Below, in pieces: positions 23,181 to 36,700 of a DNA stretch of 64,000 nt (position 1 is its first letter; each line of letters opens with the position of its first letter). The notes under the pieces were generated by a model that was not told the origin of the DNA, did not search any database, and saw only the letters and a list, made by a program, of their open reading frames with translations. The stretch spans positions 26,466,001 through 26,530,000 of the forward strand of contig CM062206.1 of NCBI GenBank assembly GCA_031216445.1, given 5' to 3'. The translations under genes and the position numbers were made by a program. This DNA is from Lateolabrax maculatus (Eukaryota > Chordata > Actinopteri > Acropomatiformes > Lateolabracidae).

Positions 23181-26037
23181 CTGCACAGAAAAGACAGGAG
23201 GGTAGTTTACATGACAGGATTTGATAGAGCACAAGATGTCATCCTTGGGAACATGTGTAACATCAGTATGTACTTTTCAAAGTCCCTTTTCTACCCAAGT
23301 TTATTCCTTTACATACTTAAAAATAGATCAAAACTACTCATTACACCACTCAACACTGTGTACATGCTGTCTATAGCTTTGTTTTGCTCTGACCTCTATG
23401 GGTGGAAAGGATGAAGTCTGCTGAACCTCAGACCACATCAAACATCACAGCTGTGATGGTGTGGAGTATTGTACTTGTGATAATTGTGGCACAGTACAAT
23501 GTCACTGCTGCTTATTAACGTTACTTTCATGTGTAACTTGATGACTGGACAAAGCGGTAGACAGAGACAAATCAGCAAAAACTGTAGGTGTTTTTCACAA
23601 TATCTCTAACTCGGATGGATAGAGGTAAGGTTGAAAATGTTCAAAGTTTCCCTTCAGTGGATCTGCATCAGGACCTTCAGTATTAGGAGCAAATAGCACA
23701 GGAAAAATAAATTGGTAACAGAAGTCAGTAAGCTCCTCATTTAGTGTCAACTAAATTTTATTCACATTTATTATTAACATGACTCATCTAATTTCCAGGT
23801 TGTACATTTACGTAAGTACTGATCTAAATATCATATTTGAGGTACTTGTACTTGACTTTAGTATTTACATTTCCTACCACTTCATGCTTGTACTGAACTA
23901 CATCTCAGAGGAAAATATTGCACTTTTAGCGCTACATTGATCTAACAGCTACAGTTACTGGTTACTTTACAGGTTAAGATTTTAAATACAAAACATATGA
24001 TGAGCTTTTAAATATGATGCAGTGTTATAGATGAAACTACAAAACACACAAATAGTGTAGAGACAGGGACAGCATGTTATTGGCAGATGACAGACAGGCT
24101 GCAGTTACACTTTTTCACACAGCATGGGTCTGACAATATCACATGGTCTCAACAATATACTATTGGATATTGCAAAGCCTTTTTCCAGAAAATGGTGTGT
24201 GTATGTTTGGTAATATCTTACTGTCGATGGCTTCCTCCACCCCTTTCAGTCTTGCATAGGCTGTGTTCATATCCAGAGTGAAGTTATCCAGCTGTTCCTG
24301 GCTCAGCTGACGGTAGCGTGTCTCCTGTTCCAGCATCTTACTGCTCAGGATCTGAACATAACCCACAGCAGAGCTTTGAAGAAATGCTTGCAGCTTGACA
24401 GGCTGTCAGAAACATTTACCACGCTAGGTGACTAGATGCTGTAACGAATCTAGGAGTAACCTTTGATCAAGACATGTCCTTTAATACCCATATAAAACAG
24501 ACTTTAAAGACTGCCTTCTTCCTCTTACGTAACATTATAAAAATCAGGCATATCCTGTCTCAAAAAGACACAGAAAAACTAGTTCATGCATTTGTTACTT
24601 CTAGGTTAGATTACTGTAATTCCTTATTATCGGGCTGCCCCGATAAGTCTCTAAAGACTCTCCAGCTGATCCAGAATGCGGCTGCACGTGTACTGATAGG
24701 AACTAGCAAAAGAGAACATATTTCTCCAATATTAGCTTCTCTGCACTGGCTCCCTGTAAAATCTAGAATAGAATTTAAAATCCTCCTCCTCACTTACAAA
24801 GCTCTTATTGGTCAGGCACCATCATATCTTAAAGAGCTGATAGTACCGTATTACCCCACTAGAGCACTACGCTCACAGAATGCAGGGTTACTTGTGGTAC
24901 CTAAAGTCTCTAAAAGTAGAATGGGAGCCAGAGCCTTTAGTTATCAAGCTCCTCTTCTGTGGAATCAGCTCCCAATTTGGGTTTGGGAGGCAGACACCCT
25001 CTCTTCGTTTAAGAGTATGCTAAAAACGTTCCTTTTTGATAAAGCTTATAGTTAGGGCTGGCTCAGGTGAGTCCTGAACCATCCCTTAGTTATGCTGTTA
25101 CAGGCTTAGACTGCCGGGGGATTTCCCATGATGCACTGAGCTTCTCTCTCCTTCTTTCCCTCTCTATCTGTACGCATTCCTATCCCACTAATACAAGTTA
25201 CTAACTCCACTTCTTCCCGGTAGTTCCTGTGTTTTTTGTGCTTTTTTGCCTTCTCACTTTCTGCAGGTATTTCCGCCCCTGGAGCTCTAGATTCTGGATC
25301 TGTGATTGCCGGCCGTCTACTGCCCCCATGTTCCTGCTCCACACTCACTGCTGCAGTTGTTATTATTATTAGTCTGATTTGTTGTCTGTCCTCCTGCTCT
25401 GTCTCCCCTCTCCCCCTCTCCTCCCCTTTCAACCCAACTCGGTCGATGCAGATGGCCGCCCACCCACTATCGCCAAGTGCTTGCTCATGGTGGGAACTGT
25501 TGGGTCTTTGTAAATAATATTTTAAAGAGTATGGTCTAGACCTACTCTATGTGAAAAGCGTCTTGAGATAACTTTTGTTATGAATTGGCGCTATACAAAT
25601 AAAATTGACTTGACTCGACTTGGATGACTGCTGACAAAATCTGAATCTATTCACCTGTCCTGGCTGTGCAGCTCACAGACTCATCAGTTATAGTGTATGA
25701 GAGTGTTCTTGCTTTAGTGATTTAATGAGGTGTGTGGTCAAAGATATGACGAAGCATTTCCTATCAACTTCCAGAATACTTCACAGTTTGCGATGGTTGT
25801 TACACAAGATGATCAATACTCAAAAAATGCTAATGCTCAAAATTCACTCATCTGTATGCTCTCACATTTGAATGTAACGTGTATAGAATGGGGCTGTGTG
25901 GATACCTGCTCAGCATCGGCTCTCAGCTCCTGCTCCTGGACTTTGAGGACATCTTGGACATGATCTGTGTGAGCAGCTGCTTGACGCCGCAGCTGAGTCC
26001 TCATCTCTGCCTCCATCACTTCCCTTAATTCGGACAG

Positions 26038-26081
<44 letters not shown>

Positions 26082-26798
26082 TACTGTACAGTCACATTGA
26101 TAATAATAATTTGGTGACTGGTTCCAGCCCTAGTCATCCCCTGGCCTCAGTAGCCAATGAAAATCAAGGTACCTTCCTCTCCTGATCCAGCCGGGCTTCC
26201 TCCTTGATGTGCTGCAGGGCGGTGTGAACAGCTTTCTCCAGGGCTTTCTGGTCCTCTAGTTTCTGCTGCTCCAGCGCTGCATCAATGTGGATCTGCTCTC
26301 TTACTCTCTGCTCAGCCAGCTCTCGATTCAGCTGGTCAATGCGGCGGTGTGCGTGGGCGATCAGGGCATTCAGATCATCTGCTGACAGTTCACCAGCTCA
26401 CACACAAAGACACAACATTATTTTGCAAATATGTCTCTTTTATCTAAAGAACTCATTTTCAGCTGTTGATTGTGATCAGGGAGATCACTGTGTCCACATA
26501 CCATCCCATACACTAACGCTACATACTAATATTGACAGTACATCATTTTGACTATATAAAAGACTTTAATAGTCAACCGAGGTTTTTGGGGGGTGGGAGC
26601 CAGGGACTTTTTTTTTTTTTTTTTTTTTACATAATAAAAAGTTAATTTTTAATTATATCTGCTACCATTTAAAATATGAATGCAAGTTGTTTCATTTTAG
26701 ACGGGAACATTTTGTCAAATATGTCTTTCCTACCACTCTCCATTGTCAGCTACCTAATAAAAGGAAAAACCTGTTATCATATAGAATCACCATACTAC

Positions 26799-26868
<70 letters not shown>

Positions 26869-29800
26869 GTATGGTCTTACTGAGTCCCTTCCAGTTGGCC
26901 TGGATCTCCGGAGTAAGACTGCTTACTTCCCTCTGGAACTGTTGTTTGGCTTCATTAACCAGTTCACTGTACTGGGAGATAATCCTACCTTCTGACTCTG
27001 CAGACTGCACCTACATAGGCACACACCCACACACACCAGACACAAACAAACAAACAAACAAACAAAAGAGTTTAGGAGCTTTATCTACTGGCAAACAATA
27101 CAGCCAAACACCTTACAATAAACGAGCATGTACTGCATTTCTGTTGAGTGATGAAAGGCTGAGGGAGCTGAGTCTGAAGGTGAAATCGATCTATGTTCCG
27201 ACCTTCATCATTGATCGTGAGCTTTGTGTAGTAAACAAAAGAATGAGCTCACATATACAAGCGCCTGAAATCCGTTTCCTCGGTAGGGTGGGTGGCCTGG
27301 TGCGATCGTGAAGTCAAAAGCATCACAAAATAGGGCTTTTACAGGTTGTTTAACACACTTTTGTACAGGCAGGTTCAGGAACAGTCCACACTGGCAGGAT
27401 GTGACTCACAAAAACATCTCTCAATTAATCATTTTTCCTCTCATTCGTGAGTGATAAAGTATCAGAGTTTAGCAGCTCAGGATATCATGAGGAGACATAC
27501 TTATTTTGAATTATCAAATCTATTAAATCTTAAAACCTTGTTTTCAAATGTATTTTCTATTTGTAATTGAAGAAGAAATGCTATCCTTATTGTGTTCATG
27601 CAGATAGGACATACAGTGGGTACGGAAAGTATTCAGACCCCTTTAAATTTTTCACTATTTGTTTCATTGCAGCCTTTTGCTAAAATCAAAAAAGTTCATT
27701 TTATTTCTCATTAATGTACACTCAGCACCCCATCTTGACAGAAGAAAACAGAAATGTAGAAATTTTTGCAAATTTATTAAAAAAGAAAAACTGAAATATC
27801 ACATGGTCATAAGTATTCAGACCCTTTGCTGTGACACTCATATTTAACTCACATGCTGTCCATTTCTTCTGATCCTCCTTGAGATGGTTCTACTCCTTCA
27901 TTGGAGTCCAGCTGTGTTTAAATAAACTGATTGGACTTGATTAGGAAAGGCACACACCTGTCTATATAAGACCTTACAGCTCACAGTGCATGTCAGAGCA
28001 AATGAGAATCATGAGGTCGAAGGAACTGCCCAAGGAGCTCAGAGACAGAATCGTGGCAAGGCACAGATCTGGCCAAGGTTACAAAAGAATTTCTGCAGCA
28101 CTCAAGGTTCGTAAGAGCACAGTGGCCTCCATAATCCTTAAATGGAAGAAGTTTGGGACGACCAGAACTCTTCCTAGACCTGGCCGTCCAGCCAAACTGA
28201 GCAATTGTGGGAGAAGAGCCTTGGTGAGAGAGGTAAAGAAGAACCCAAAGATCACTGTGGCTGAGCTCCAGAGATGCAGTAGGGAGATGGGAGAAAGTTC
28301 CACAAAGTCAACTATCACTGCAGCCCTCCACCAGTCGGGGCTTTATGGCAGAGTGGCCCGACGGAAGCCTCTCCTCAGTGCAAGACATATGAAAGCCCGC
28401 ATAGAGTTTGCCAAAAAACACATGAAGGACTCCCAGACTATGAGAAATAAGATTCTCTGGTCTGATGAGACAAAGATTGAACTTTTTTGTGTTAATTCTA
28501 AGCGGTATGTGTGGAGAAAACCAGGCACTGCTCATCACCTGCCCAATACAATCCCAACAGTGAAACATGGTGGTGGCAGCATCATGCTATGGGGGTGTTT
28601 TTCAGCTACAGGGACAGGACGACTAGTTGCAATTGAAGGAAAGATGAATGCGTCCAAGTACAGAGATATCCTGGAAGAAAACCTCTTCCAGAGTGCTCAG
28701 GACCTCAGACTGGGCCGAAGGTTCACCTTCCAACAAGACAATGACCCTAAGCACACAGCAAAAATAACAAAGGAGTGGCTTCGGAACAACTCTGTGACCA
28801 TTCTTGACTGGCCCAGCCAGAGCCCTGACCTAAACCCAATTGAGCATCTCTGGAGAGACCTGAAAATGGCTGTCCACCAACGTTCACCATCCAACCTGAC
28901 GGAACTGGAGAGGATCTGCAAGGAAGAATGGCAGAGGATCCCCAAATCCAGGTGTGAAAAACTTGTTGCATCATTCCCAAGAAGACTCATGGCTGTACTA
29001 GCTCAAAAGGGTGTTTCTACTCAATACTGAGCAAAGGGTCTGAATACTTATGACCATGTGATATTTCAGTTTTTCTTTTTTAATAAATTTGCAAAAATTT
29101 CTACATTTGTTTTTTTTCTGTCAAGATGGGGTGCTGAGTGTACATTAATGAGAAATAAAATGAACCTTTTTGATTTTAGCAAATGGCTGCAATGAAACAA
29201 AGAGTGAAAAATTTAAAGGGGTCTGAATACCTTCCGTACCTACTGTACAATAAGATTATTGCTCATAAAGGGCCCACTGTTTTTATTAGAAATATAGCTC
29301 AAATTCAACTACACTGAGGGCAAAATGTAGGATTAATCAAACTATTGTCTGCTCGTAAGGAAAACTTTGCACAAATATTTTCCTATATGCGTGGAATTAG
29401 AAAAGATGAATATTCTATTACACAGCTCGTCTGTAGTCAGATGTGCCAAAAAACACTGGGGTCTAGTTTGGTTATGAAGGGATACCACTTTCACATTTAC
29501 ATATTTTTTATTTTTAAATAGTTTTCTTATGACACTTTTGCTTGACAATTATACTGAATTACATTTTCACACTTAGAGATCCAAAAATCCCATAATTTAT
29601 AATGGTTCACTGTTAATATATTACTGTATCAACATAAGGGCAAAAATGTATTAATTTGATATTTCTTTTTATATATATTTATATTTTTAAACAGATAATA
29701 AATACCCTGGGACAGAAAATGTACAAGTCTCGTCTGTGACCCATATACTTTATATGTATATTTATGTCTTTTTTTCCACCTACTTGTATGTACATAATAG

Positions 29801-32800
29801 CTAAATGTTTATGTTTACCTCTGTTCAGCTTTGTTGTCCTTGTTCTTAGCTGTATGTCTATTTCTGTGTCAGTACATTTAGAGCAACACAAAAGTCAAAT
29901 TCCTTGTACGTGTACACATACTTCAATAAAACTGATTCTTTTACTGAGTCTTGTCATCTGGTTGTACAAAATAAGGGTGTTTCGATTAGGATTCTTTGGG
30001 CTGATGTCTGGAAGGTGTATCAGCTGATACAGATCACTGATTTCACCGGGTCTATTTGAAGCCTTCAATTTATCGAGTAGCATTAGTTATTTATTTAAAT
30101 ATTCTTTATAGGCAGGCAACATGTGCAACATATTTCTCTCTCTCTCATAGACACAACTTAAACACAGTCCCCATTATAAACTACTTTATGTTCATCTAGC
30201 CGTGAGGTGGCAGATTGCAACCAGCTATACCCCTCTCCTCACCCCTCCTTTTCCAAACGTGTAGGAAAAGCTACGGTGGTCGAGCAAAAAAGGCCCTACC
30301 TAGAGCCAGTGTTTAGTTTGACCGTTCTGGGCTACTGTAGAAACATGGCGGTGCAACATGGCAGACCTGCTCTGTATGTAGATATGAAGGGCTCATTCTA
30401 AGCTAACAAAAACACACTGGCTCTTAGTTTCAGGTGATTATACACTTGTCTTGCATGTTTTGCATCATCTGATCAGCTCTTCTGATCAGCCTTTATAGAG
30501 ACCACCAATCAAACTATTTAGAACAAATATCGGCCAATCCTTATCAGTGGCCGATCAATTGGAGCACCCTTAGTACAAAATAATGCCCTTACCTTAGTGA
30601 CTACTTTATCCAAGTCCACTACCATGTTATGGAGATTCTCCTCTGCTGCTAAAACCAGTGGGCGAACAGCAGTAACCTTCAACCCTTTAGATTTGTCAAT
30701 CATTGACTTGAGACTGTCCAAGGCTTCACTATAAAGAGAGAGAGATGGGAGAATTGGGGGGGAGGAATAACACAAAAGTGAGGCAGGGTAATGTCGATGA
30801 TAGCAATACAGGCTTATCAACCCTTCCCTGGATGTGTACATGTTCACATGAAATATGACTGATAAATCAACATTACACTAAAGCAATATGCTTTACTCTG
30901 GTTGCAGAGGACATGGCGGAAGATAAGACGGAACATACGGCACAGCTGATGCTGCATGTGTGTGTCTGGCCTAAGAATGGGCTATATGGCTATATAAAAT
31001 CCTCTATCAATTTGGCAAAATAAATGTTCAGATATGGTGATTTTCTGAAAAAAAAAAAAAAAAAACCCCATTGAGAAAAGTGTGTATGGATTACATAAGG
31101 GGTTTCCAGAGTACCTCTGCTAACATCGAAATTATTATTATGAAAGATGAGATGTGTCTGAATCAGCTCAGCAGGAAGTAACAAAAATTAACAAATAAAA
31201 CCTTTTTACATTGTGTCTGTGCATGTGTGTGTGCCTTTAGACATATGTCTTACTTGGCTTTCAACAGAGCAGTTCCAGCATCATTCAAAGAGCAAGTTCT
31301 AATAGCAAGAGCAGCTTCTAGGTCCTTCCATTGGGCTGACTTCTCCTGAGGTGGAACCTGGGTTTATAAGAACGGTCATTATTCTATTGCAAAATATATT
31401 ATGTTGCTTATTAAAAGTGTCATGGCACAAGAAGTACTGGTAAAACGTTTTGTATTTAGGTGTAGGGGACTTAATATCTACTAACCATTATGGCTGTACC
31501 AGCTGTAAGCCACAACAGACGCTGAATGCCTTTGGTTGCCAACAACAAGAGAGGACACAGGCCTTACCCTAACCCCAGTGAACTTTCCACTGCCGCACCA
31601 CTTGTTGTGTGGTTGGGGGCCAATCCTCTTCTTGTGTTCCTAGCCGTGCTCTTAGCTCAGCACTGGTTTCACTTCATTTAGATGAACAAATCAGAACGCA
31701 GTCAGAAACTAAACCAAAATAGTATACAGATGAGGGTTATCATTCCTCGTCCATCACGGTCTCATCAGAGTTCGTGTCTCTACTATCCCTCAGGCGTCTG
31801 ACATGAGGCAGGTTCATAGTATATAAGATCCACCCTTTTGATGTTTGGCAACCAATCAAAATGACCAATGACAACCTGTGATTGTGACAAAAATCAAACC
31901 CACTGACAACTTTCTGAAGCTACTGTTGTTTGTTCAGTTGTATTTAACTTATAAATAGGCTTTACAAATCACAATTCTAAAAATTTGTTCCGCCATTGAA
32001 TATAAATAAGACGATCATATCTATTTTTTCTATTTTACCTTGAGCATCTTTACGGTCAAAGGATTTTATCAACAGTAAAAATTACAAAACCAATTCCTTC
32101 TAAATGCATGATAAAGTCAGAAAAACACATTGTAAAGCCCCTTTCACACATGAAGTCCAGACAATGTGCAGAGAATCAGGTCTGGACTATGTGCAGAGTT
32201 TCCCTTCACACATGCAGCAGACAGCAGTGTGCCTGTTCGTGTCTGACGCATTCACACTAACTGGAAATAGTGCATTTGGTTTAGGTGAGGGGTGTGACGC
32301 AAAAAGTGGCTGCAGTTTGTAATTCAAACAAAACGGCTTTTACTTTACATGAAGTTTTCTTTCCCCTTAGCGCTAGCTTCACAGCGGAGCATCACAACTA
32401 TGCAGGTTTTAGCTGGCTGTGTTTCTCCAGCGCCAGCCACATTTATAAAATCCAGCAGCTCTGGATGAGAGGAGCTGACTGCTGGAAGTCAACACGCACA
32501 CTCACTCACCGTGAATTGTCCAGACAATTACCTGCTGCATTCACACGTGTTCACCCAGACATGGCCAGTTAAAGTCCATTTAAAGTCCGCTTCAACTGAC
32601 ATGGACATTTGCACTCACACATAGACCATGTCCGGAAAATGTCCGGACAATGTCAGGGTAGAAGTGCCTGTTTGAAAGGGGCTTAAGATTGCATTTTGGA
32701 TTTGTGGAGATCTTTAAAGTCCCTGTGTAATGACGAGCTGTTTGATTCTTATTTCTGCCATCAAGGCTGAGAGTCAATGCTGATAATGAAGGAAACTGAA

Positions 32801-33459
32801 TCGTTACAGCCCTGATTAACATGTAATATAACATTTGGAGTCCCAGCTCACAGTACAGTGCCCTTCTGCTGGCTCTAACACAAAAACACACCAATGCATA
32901 TAAAGCTAATCCCATTTTTCACACCTGTACCACCATTACTATAATCACACCACATCCTTGTGGTCAATGGCACTGTGTTCTGTACCTCTGCTTCCATAGC
33001 CTCCTTCAGTTTTTGTGTGTGATGTGTGATAGCCTGCAGGGCTGCCTCCTGAGCTCCAATGGCCTGCAGTGTAGCTTTAGCTGAGCTGGCCAGTGAGTCT
33101 TCAAGACTGGCTGATACAGCTGCAAAACAGTCCGAAACACAGACAGGAAAGATGAGAGGTTGGCAGAGAGTGTAGAGTAGGATGAAGAGTAGAAGAGGAG
33201 CTAAAGCAGAATTCAAAGTTGATGCCGTGGAATGTTCATATTTTCTTCTGAAAGCTAGTAGGGCTAATTATATATTGCTAAAAGTACTACAATCGACTTA
33301 AATACACCAGCTCCTGATTTTTTTCTTGTGAAATTGTATGCAACGTCACAAGGTGTTTGTTCTCCATGATTTGCCATGTTATGTTGCCAACTGGATAATC
33401 ACATCAGCCAATACACATGACAGCATGACTGAAGGGGTTGACATGTAACAGATTTTCTG

Positions 33460-33511
<52 letters not shown>

Positions 33512-33699
33512 TGTTGCCAGCCTACATGCTAGGATGTCCTGTTCCTCCTGGTCTTGTTGAGCCAGTCTAGCTGCCACTTCTTCTACTGGACGTTCTTTCA
33601 GTGGTTCTGTTGCTGCAGGTGAGTCTGTGTCAGGGTGTACTACTGCTGTCACTGGGGTATCCTCATGGTCATGGCACTCTTTGCAGTCCTCTAGAGAAA

Positions 33700-33741
<42 letters not shown>

Positions 33742-36700
33742 CCCTTACTTTCACAAAATAACTTAAAACAATCCAGTTATGTGACACGAATACACTGTAT
33801 AACAGCAGACATCTGGCACCAGGCTAGATTTAGCAGGGATTACGGGTGCATTTCCAGATTTACATCTATAAGGTCTACAACATTCATCTAAAGTTAATGT
33901 CTAAAGCTCAAATTGTCTGAGCTCACAGAGACTGTCACCAAGTCAGTGTCAGTGCTTTACCTTTGACAGCTGCAGCCTCTGTGTCACATGGAGCAGGGAC
34001 TGATGGGACATCACTCATGGCTGAGATGATGTGAGTCGCCTCTGCTGAAGCCTCTGGATGGGACACAAATACAGAGAGGCACAAACCGTTTGTGTGGTTG
34101 CATATATGTGAGCATGTGTGACAACACTCCTGTGTAGACCTTTCATGGGCACTTAAACAAATTCAAAGGAACAAAATTAAAAGTCCCAATTAAAAAGGAC
34201 TAAAAGGGCAAAACACATCAGCGGTGGATGACATGTGTCCTGAGTGTTATATCAGATATAAGAGATATACCACAGTCCCATATATGATAATTATTCCCTC
34301 AATTTCTCTCCCTGGATTGCCACTCCCCCCCACAGACGTCTGGACAGGTGCGGAGATACCCATGTAAGCAGCTGTGTTTTGGATGGTTATGTTATTGTAA
34401 AATACTTAACTTTGCAGCAACCTGCAGGCTGATGATGGCTGACAGCATTTTTAAAGATATTTCTATAGTAAAATACTTGTCACAGAGTGTTCAACCTGGT
34501 GAGTTCAGGTTATAAAGAGACTTTGTCAGCCTGCAAAGTTAGTGACTTTTAAGCGGTTTCTCTGTATTTTGTCATTGTGATAGTGTGTCTTTGAAGGATT
34601 GGTTGATAGCAGTCCAATCTGTTTTTTTAGGTGGGCCAGGGCATTTGGGGCTTGTGTGGCACTGACAGAGAGACAAAGATATATATGTGTTTAGTTGATT
34701 TTGGCTGTTGTCAAATAAAAAAAGTAAAAATGTATAAAAGACAACATAAAACAGCTATGAAACACACAGATTAATAAACACTAAAATAAATACTGGAATT
34801 ACAGTTGCCACCATGTCGCCCCTTGACGCTGCCTATGCGTGTTGCCCTTAACGGTTTCAGCTCTAAAATCTAGGGAAAGGCACAGGAGTGCAGCATTCTA
34901 CAGAAAAGATAAAGTATGACAGAAGAAAGCTTACCCGAAGGGATCTCTGTGGGTGCATAAAAATAACAGAGTGCACATAAAGCAAAGCTAAAATTAATCA
35001 CTTATACAACAATGCATTGTAGCATCTAACATTATGGCTCAGTCTTTCTCCCTGTTGGGTCATTAAGAAGTTCTGTACCTAGGCTGTTGTGTACTCTAAC
35101 GCTAAAAAATTCAAAAATTCGTAAAATAAAAAAAAATCCTAAACATCAGGAAGCATCAACCTGAAGTGAGTAAAACTTCTTAGCAGCCCTACTTCACCTT
35201 TTTTTTCTGATAATGTGGGCTGTGTATTTATACCTATTAGATTGTAAGGACAATTTGATATAAAGACACACTAATTTCTCCAAAAGTTGAACCAGGTGGA
35301 ACTTTGCTTCTGGACGACTGTTTGGGGTCCCTCTGCACAGACAAGGAGTGGTCTCGTTTAAATGTAGCCTGCATTTTCTACACAGTGTAGAATGTATGCT
35401 GTCTCAACGCAACTTAAGACAAAAGTGTAGACCTTGACTTGAGACCAGTTGGGAACCTGTGGTGCTGTTTAAGAGACTTTTCAGCCCTGACGATAATTCT
35501 GTTTGATTCTGATGCTAAAGCAGACATAGTTACTACTCTTTATGTCTGTATAAAATGTATTACTTCTTTTTTCTTCTAGAAATGTCTGTATTACACACTT
35601 TAAGATTATTAATACGACAGTCAAGAGCCTACATAACTTACTACATTTATTCCTCAAAGTAGAAGGTACAGTAGTCTCTCATTTTATTCTCCTACTTTTC
35701 CCAAATCAGCAAAGGCGCCGCATGGAATAATTACCGCCGCAGAAGGGCACATACCTTAAGTTAATTTGTGTCAAAGCAAGGTTTTTTTTTAACCTCACAG
35801 CAGCAAGGTTGCAGGCTGAAATTAGTGACTACTGTACAGCAGTTGCCAATAACTCAAAAAACTGTGTGTAAATAATGTACGAGTCAAAACTGAATCAGAG
35901 ACTTACCCTCTATGCTCTTTGCAGTCTGTATTGCGACAGGACTCGTCTCTTTGTCTGGACTCTCTGCTGTCTCCGTCACCTTTTTCTCTGACTTGGCTTT
36001 GGATGCCTTTGCCTGTTTTTCCATCATAGAGGCAGGCTGGGCCATGTCCACCTAAACAGCAGGAACAGCAGCCATTTTAACTGAGGCCTGAGAGTCTCAA
36101 AAGGTTTTTGTATAGAGCCACATATCAAAATTAGTTCTGTACAAGTCTTTGATTTAGATTTTTTAGATATCAAGTTTCTTTGGCCCTGATCCCTATTTGA
36201 GTCCTTTAATATTGAGTATGTCTGATAAAGTCTGAGCCTATACTTATATTTACCTGGATGTGATTACATATGTGTCTGACACATTGAAGTAACAGCTGAA
36301 GCCTTCTAAATTTTGTCCATATCTCATTCAAAGTAATTGGATTATTTCCCAGCTCTGTTCAGGATTTTTTTCTTTCATACCCTGTTGTATTCTCAAAACA
36401 GTGCAATCTAATGAAGAAGACATTCTAGCTAGCCTTAGCACTTTGTCCAAACATGCTCTGAGTCCACTCTGACCTGTTTCTTAAAGGGGAGGGTGCCATC
36501 TTGAGAAGCAGGTCCCAAAGCCAGACCCAACAGCCACTCTGAGTATGGAACATTGTTCTCCACGGCTGCTCTGAACTTGTGGTCCCATTTGGCGTAGAGT
36601 ATCGTACCTCCAATGCCACCGCCAACTGTCACCAACCCAGCAGCAATCACTTTAGCAGCACCACTGTTGCGGAAGAGGACAGCAAAGGATGGACAATCTG

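Noticed and set aside
24611..24793. Repeated 60-codon frame MRRRILNSILDFTGSQ, also at 18517 and 59482
   Set aside because: It is the antisense shadow of L2 ORF2.
26676..27311. 211-codon plus-strand frame
   Set aside because: It crosses a TG microsatellite and lies antisense to immt exon 11; its composition is repeat-driven.
28079..28990. Several minus-strand frames opposite the Tc1 transposase
   Set aside because: They are shadows of the transposase coding strand.
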